This document shows, piece by piece, positions 32,394-36,151 of a stretch of 36,151 nucleotides of DNA. A program made the position numbers and the translations under genes. The notes below the pieces were generated by a model. It searched no databases. It was not told the origin of the DNA and was given only the letters and a program-made list of their open reading frames with translations. The stretch spans positions 1 through 36,151 of the forward strand of contig NZ_JAPMOU010000050.1 of the NCBI RefSeq assembly GCF_028858535.1, read 5' to 3'. Origin of the DNA: Spartinivicinus poritis. Its GTDB lineage: Bacteria; Pseudomonadota; Gammaproteobacteria; Pseudomonadales; Zooshikellaceae. Positions within the stretch are counted from its first letter, which is position 1. The number at the start of each line of letters is the position of its first letter.

Positions 32394-32466
32394 TATACCC
32401 AGTGCGAAGGGTTTTTAGGTGAGGAATGAAGATAACAAAACCTAAAAATGATTCGCGACGGGTATA
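32394..32466. mobile_element. MITE-like element, short form (73 bp)
   Basis: Starts TATACCCAGTGCGAAGGG and ends GATTCGCGACGGGTATA. The first 31 bases and last ~40 bases match the ends of the 176-bp element at 1794-1969 with only a few changes, without that element's ~103-bp interior. The ends are imperfect inverted repeats and could fold into one long hairpin. Confidence 0.75.
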
Positions 32467-32722
32467 TCATTGCTCAGTGCTGCTATCATTATTAGTTATG
32501 TCAAAGAGCTGCTAACCAGTCACACAACTGACTCACATCAAATAACAAACCCCAAGGTCTACCATTCTTGCAAGCAAGTACAACACTACAGGAATAGTAT
32601 TTTATTCTTAAAAAAATTCACTATTCATATTTATAGGACTATTTTTATCAAATATTACTGGTGCAGAACTTCATTGTTCAAAAAATGAGAGTTATTCTGA
32701 ATGCGCAACAAGCTATATATCA

Positions 32723-32994
32723 AGTTTTATTCGCTTTAGTGACGAAAATCTTAAAAAAATATCCAGCTACTACCCTCCAGCCTAGCAAAACTTCTTCAAT
32801 TTAAAGGCATTTTTTATACCTTTGAACCTACTAATACCGAAGAATATGGTGTGATTGCCCAAGACATACAGCAAGTCATTCCTGAATTTGTCTCCACTCA
32901 TGAAGACGGCTATCTACAAGTAAATTATATTGGCTTAATTCCTGTGCTAGTTGAAGCAGTAAAAGAGCTAAAGCAGGAAGATGCTGGATTATAA
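32723..32994 (+). pseudogene. Remnant of a Peptidase_S74 (tail-spike chaperone) domain, frameshifted
   Basis: One frame reads FIRFSDENLKKISS (32726-32767), matching the start of S74 intramolecular chaperone domains (S-D-x-x-L-K-x-x-I). It then hits a stop. The neighbouring frame continues SLAKLLQFKGIFYTFEPT...EYGVIAQDIQQVIPEFVS...GYLQVNYIGLIPVLVEAVKELK and ends at TAA 32992-32994, matching the rest of the domain. So one frameshift lies around 32765-32785. The upstream fibre part is missing. S74 domains trimerise and self-cleave at the Ser of S-D in phage tail spikes and related surface proteins. This is a decayed C-terminal fragment. Confidence 0.75.
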
Positions 32995-33265
32995 ATATTT
33001 TAAAACTCACTCAGGTAAGGAAAAAAATTTTTTATCTACAGACGAAAACGATAGACCACAGATTAATGTGGAGCTTGACTCAAGATCATCATTACAACTT
33101 GAGCACTTCACCCAGAAACACTTGAAAAAAAGAGTGAGCCTTTATATTGATAATACTTTAATTTCAACTGCTACAATACAGTCATCTATATCTGGTAAAT
33201 TCAGAATAACAGGCATTGAAGAAAAAGACTCTGAGCGTCTTCTAAGCCACTTAAAAGGGAAATAA
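32981..33265 (+). CDS. Small protein resembling the SecD/SecDF P1-head subdomain
   Basis: A 94-residue protein whose second half resembles the periplasmic P1-head of SecD: INVELDSRSSLQLEHFTQKH, RVSLYIDNTLISTATIQSSISGKFRITGIEEKDSERLLSHLK (compare F-T-x-x-x-x-G-x-x-x-A-I-V-L-D-G-x-V, S-A-P-x-I, G-x-x-x-I-T-G-x-F). No signal peptide or membrane segment is present, unlike true SecD. Its ATG overlaps the end of the S74 remnant and has AGGA only three bases upstream, so its true start may differ or it may be the surviving end of a larger gene. Role unknown. Confidence 0.55.
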   Translation: MLDYKYFKTHSGKEKNFLSTDENDRPQINVELDSRSSLQLEHFTQKHLKKRVSLYIDNTLISTATIQSSISGKFRITGIEEKDSERLLSHLKGK

Positions 33266-33669
33266 TCATTGTTTACATTCAAAGCTGCGGGTATAACTCA
33301 GTTTATTTACAACTAATTATTTTTTATTATCAATAAATAACTTTCTAATACACACCTAACATTTACTCATTTATAACAAATTTGTCCTGCAGCTATAAAA
33401 AAGTATAATTATCTGCCTAGCTAAGTTTAGGTAAAAAATAGCCCCGGCACTTGGGGCTATTAAGTATTACAGCTTTAAGATGAAAAGCATCAAACTCCTA
33501 AACCACTAACAACAAAAGGAATGTTTGAATCTATTCATTATAAATGAGTTAACAGGCAATTTTGTCACAACCAAGTAAAAAAATCATGCCCTATCTTTCA
33601 TAGCTTAACTGTAGCCTCTGCGTTGCTACACACTTCACTTATATTACTATTTGATGTAATGACTCCCTT
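33266..33669. other. Intergenic region downstream of convergent genes
   Basis: About 400 AT-rich bases between the SecD-like gene and the end of the sigma-54 regulator gene. Besides the terminator at 33437-33461 I see nothing coding or repeated. Confidence 0.6.
33437..33461 (-). terminator. Rho-independent terminator, minus strand
   Basis: AATAGCCCC (33437-33445) pairs perfectly with GGGGCTATT (33453-33461) around a 7-base loop. Read on the minus strand it is followed by TTTTTTAC, so it probably ends transcription from the sigma-54 regulator, although it lies 209 bases past the stop. Confidence 0.7.
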
Positions 33670-35043
33670 TTATTTACCCAAATAATCCAACCGATTTAAC
33701 CCATACTTTTGCATTTTCTGGTTCAACGTTCGTCTAGGTAAATCAAGTTCAGCCATTACCTGGCTTATATTGCCCTGATATTTCTCTAATGCTTTATGAA
33801 TTAATTGTCGTTCATACTGGTTTAGCTTATGGCCAAGTGACAATTTTCCCTCCAGAACGTTGTCAATTTCTTCTATTTCTTTACTATTATTTGCATCGAT
33901 CAAGTCAATAATAGATTTATCCTTTGCCAAAATATATCGCGTCACAACATTTCTTAACTCACGAATATTACCAGGCCATGTATAAGCCGTTAATAAATCA
34001 ATATCACTTGGAGCCAATACTTTAACTGGTCGTTGATACTGCTCTGCAGCCAGGTTTGCAAAGTAGGTAAATAAAAGTGGTATATCATTACATCGCTCTC
34101 TTAGAGGCGGTAAAATAATTTCTGATACATTTAGCCGATAGTATAAATCCTGTCGAAATTCACTAGCATCTTTAAGTGATATTTTCGTCGCACTGATTAC
34201 TCTAATATCTAAGTTAATAATTCTATTTGATCCCAGCCGCTCAATTTCTCCAGACTGTAGCGCTCTAAGTAACTTTACTTGTAAATGTGAGGGCATACTC
34301 TCAACTTCATCAAGAAAAACCACACCTCCATTTGCGTGTTCCAGTTTTCCCTTACGTTGCTTTTGTGCACCACTAAAGGCGCCTGCTTCGTGGCCAAATA
34401 ATTCACTTTCAAATAATGCTTCTGGAATAGCACCACAGTTTAAGGCAACAAATGGTTTATTTGCTCGCTGGCTGTATTCATGTAAACACTGTGCCACCAA
34501 CTCTTTACCACAACCAGTCTCCCCATGAATAAGTACTGGTGTATTAAAGTTTGCCAGGGATAGAATTTCTTCTCGAACCTGCTGTATTGCTTTACTTTCA
34601 CCTAATAATTTAGCTGAAATACCACTTTGCTCAGCCAATTGCTGGCGAAGTTGCTGGTTTTTTATTTTTAGCTGTAACTGTTCATCTGCGCGCTGAATTC
34701 GCTCTTTCAGTCTATCTGGGTCAAATGGTTTTTCAATAAAGTCGTAAGCGCCTTTATGTAGTGCCTCTACAGCCATACTGACATCACCATGCCCAGTAAT
34801 CAAAATTATAGGTAAGTTGGAGTTTAGTTCTTTAGCTTGTTCCAGCAATGTTAACCCATCTATACCTGGCATTTTTACATCACTAATCACTACCCCCGTG
34901 AACCCTTGCTGTAGCTGATTAATCGCTTCATGAGCCGTATTACAACAAATAACCGAAAAGCCACTAAGCTCTAACCACTGGCTATTCGCTTTGAGCACTT
35001 GCTCTTCATCATCAACTAACAATACTTTGGGTGCTGTGTTCAT
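33670..35043 (-). CDS. DctD-type sigma-54-dependent response regulator
   Basis: A 457-residue enhancer-binding protein. The receiver has VLLVDDEEQVL, phospho-Asp in GVVISDVKMPGIDG and Lys in FIEKPF. The AAA+ domain has Walker A GETGCGKE, Walker B GGVVFLDEVE and LREL near the sensor region. The sigma-54 loop is GAFSGA rather than GAFTGA; Ser for Thr is seen in some active members. The Fis-type helix-turn-helix is ISQVMAELDLPRRTLNQKMQKYGL, whose DLPRRTLNxKMxKYGL is typical of DctD, regulators of C4-dicarboxylate uptake. No DctB-type kinase or dctA/dctPQM genes are adjacent; the TAXI-TRAP genes 8 kb away are a possible but unproven target. I chose the ATG at 35043 over a TTG two codons upstream. 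Confidence 0.92.
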   Translation of the reverse strand: MNTAPKVLLVDDEEQVLKANSQWLELSGFSVICCNTAHEAINQLQQGFTGVVISDVKMPGIDGLTLLEQAKELNSNLPIILITGHGDVSMAVEALHKGAYDFIEKPFDPDRLKERIQRADEQLQLKIKNQQLRQQLAEQSGISAKLLGESKAIQQVREEILSLANFNTPVLIHGETGCGKELVAQCLHEYSQRANKPFVALNCGAIPEALFESELFGHEAGAFSGAQKQRKGKLEHANGGVVFLDEVESMPSHLQVKLLRALQSGEIERLGSNRIINLDIRVISATKISLKDASEFRQDLYYRLNVSEIILPPLRERCNDIPLLFTYFANLAAEQYQRPVKVLAPSDIDLLTAYTWPGNIRELRNVVTRYILAKDKSIIDLIDANNSKEIEEIDNVLEGKLSLGHKLNQYERQLIHKALEKYQGNISQVMAELDLPRRTLNQKMQKYGLNRLDYLGK

Positions 35044-35094
35044 AAGCAACAGGCTCTTCTGGAATAATTAGAGAAGATTAACAAAACTCACATT

Positions 35095-35172
35095 TGTTAC
35101 TCCAATAGTGACTTTATGTAGAATAGTGTAGTGTTCTTTAACGAGTTATAGATGCTTATTAATGGAGTAACA
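35095..35172. promoter_or_regulatory. Spaced inverted repeat upstream of the Rhs gene
   Basis: TGTTACTCCA (35095-35104) and TGGAGTAACA (35163-35172) are perfect 10-base inverted copies, 58 bases apart, in the divergent gap between the sigma-54 regulator and the Rhs gene. The right arm ends just at the probable ribosome-binding site (GGA, 35173-35175). It could fold in the mRNA leader or bind a regulator. Confidence 0.45.
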
Positions 35173-35186
35173 GGAATGTTGAAACA

Positions 35187-36151
35187 ATGAATGTAACTCA
35201 ATCCCTTGCTAAAGCACAAAAAGAACTGGCTAGTTTAGAAAAAGAAAAGATGGCCGAACTAGCCATCACTGCCGTTGATGTTGCAGGCATGGTTGACCCT
35301 ACGCCAGCTTCTGACCTGATTGGCGCAGGTATGAGCTTTGCCAGAGGTGATTTTCTTGGTGGTGCTCTTTCTCTGGTTTCTGTCATTCCCTATGTAGGTG
35401 ATGCCGTGGCTAAGCCAGCAAAAGCAGCACGCACGGCACTTCGTGTAAAAAAAATTGCTGATAAAATAGCCAAAGCTAAGGCACGAATAGCTCAACTCAA
35501 AAAGCTGGAAAAAACAGCTAAGACATCAAGCAAGGGCGCCAGTAAAGTCAGTGACTCTGTGACCAATGCAACAACTAAAGTCAAAGACCAATTCAAAAAG
35601 CAGAAAAAAGGCAACTGTGAATCCTGTGACTTTAACGCTAAGCAATCCAAACAACAAAAAGCCGCTGCAGCCAAACAAAAACCTGAAGTAAAAACCAATA
35701 AAACCTCAGGTGAAAACGGTAATGGCCAAAAAGTCCCTAGCAATGATAAAACCTGCACCAATGGTTGCCCGATTAGTATGGTGGCAGGCGAGGAACTGCT
35801 TGAGCAAACGGATTTTGTCTTAAGTGGGCCATTATCATTTAGTTGGAATCGCACCTACCGCACCAGTAATAATAAAGCGGCCGAATTAGGCACAGGCTGG
35901 ACCACCCCATTAGGTGAAAAGCTTCAACAAGCAGGTAGCCAACTGTTTTATTTCAACCAGGAAGGCCGTTCAATCCCCTTACCCATACCACCAGCCAATG
36001 GCCGAAGTTACAACCAAACGGAAAAACTACAGGTACTTGATTTAGGTAACGATTTAATTTCGATTATCTCCCAGCAAGGCCCAGAAAAAATCTTCCGCTT
36101 AACCGGCAGTGCTTCAAACAAGCAGGGTCAATTAGTGGGAATCCGGGATAA
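35187..36151 (+). CDS. Rhs-family polymorphic toxin, N-terminal part (runs off window)
   Basis: An open frame from the ATG at 35187 stays open for 321 codons to the window edge. It begins with a helical segment (NVTQSLAKAQKELASLEKEKMAELAITAVD) and a Gly/Ala-rich hydrophobic region (DLIGAGMSFARGDFLGGALSLVSVIPYVGDAVAKPAKAART), followed by a Lys-rich coiled stretch and two Cys pairs (CESC, CTNGC). Then comes the Rhs entry domain (DUF6531-like): ISMVAGEELLEQTDFVLSGPLSFSWNRTYRTS and LGTGWTTPLGEKL. This layout is typical of large Rhs proteins that encapsulate a C-terminal toxin and are delivered by type VI or other secretion. The YD-repeat core, toxin and immunity gene would lie beyond the right edge. 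Base composition is noticeably less AT-rich than its surroundings. Confidence 0.88.
   Translation, partial: MNVTQSLAKAQKELASLEKEKMAELAITAVDVAGMVDPTPASDLIGAGMSFARGDFLGGALSLVSVIPYVGDAVAKPAKAARTALRVKKIADKIAKAKARIAQLKKLEKTAKTSSKGASKVSDSVTNATTKVKDQFKKQKKGNCESCDFNAKQSKQQKAAAAKQKPEVKTNKTSGENGNGQKVPSNDKTCTNGCPISMVAGEELLEQTDFVLSGPLSFSWNRTYRTSNNKAAELGTGWTTPLGEKLQQAGSQLFYFNQEGRSIPLPIPPANGRSYNQTEKLQVLDLGNDLISIISQQGPEKIFRLTGSASNKQGQLVGIRD

Noticed and set aside
32470-32688. Plus-strand open frame of 72 codons after the short MITE
   Set aside because: No ribosome-binding site and no recognisable features; the S74 remnant just downstream uses other frames.
35198-35854. Three minus-strand open frames opposite the Rhs gene
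   Set aside because: They are shadows of the Rhs coding frame, with low-complexity Ser/Leu-rich products.

Overview
The window reads as chromosomal DNA of an AT-rich gammaproteobacterium, probably marine. Housekeeping genes of gammaproteobacterial type (rsmD, yheT, a ydgA/DUF945 gene, serA facing a D-2-hydroxyglutarate dehydrogenase gene) alternate with accessory islands. A Zooshikellaceae/Hahellaceae-like host is a guess from gene content and base composition. I saw no rRNA, tRNA or CRISPR array.

Region 1 (1-9265) is the most notable part. It holds a compact peptide natural-product (RiPP) locus of the 'grasp-with-spasm' type. In order it has a 53-residue precursor with a double-glycine leader (2387-2548), a lipoprotein with a duplicated motif, an ATP-grasp peptide ligase (gwsG-like), a 61-residue unknown, a SPASM-domain protein without a radical-SAM cysteine triad (gwsS-like), an HlyD-type adaptor and a C39-peptidase ABC exporter. 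A sigma-54 response regulator is transcribed away from the cluster. A full-consensus -24/-12 promoter (2182-2197) lies upstream of the precursor, so the regulator probably drives the operon. The left edge carries the start of an IS1595-type transposase, and a MITE-like repeat sits in the divergent intergenic region.

Region 2 (9266-22682) is mostly ordinary chromosome: a 92-bp inverted-repeat element, rsmD, DUF945, yheT, two lone periplasmic binding proteins, an AraC regulator with an NTF2-like and a racemase-like gene, a YqaE/Pmp3 membrane peptide, the divergent D2HGDH/serA pair and an IalB-like secreted protein. A gene-poor stretch near 13988-14051 holds four DnaA-box-like sites within 64 bp.

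Region 3 (22683-29950) holds a TAXI-type TRAP transporter (binding protein plus fused permease) and a two-gene unit pairing an alpha-oxoamine synthase with a FAD amine oxidase, possibly a small-molecule pathway.

Region 4 (29951-36151) is accessory. It has a secreted ricin-lectin protein with a clostripain-like domain, a 73-bp copy of the MITE seen in Region 1, a frameshifted Peptidase_S74 remnant, an orphan SecD P1-head-like small protein, a DctD-type sigma-54 regulator, and the N-terminal part of an Rhs/polymorphic-toxin gene that runs off the right edge.
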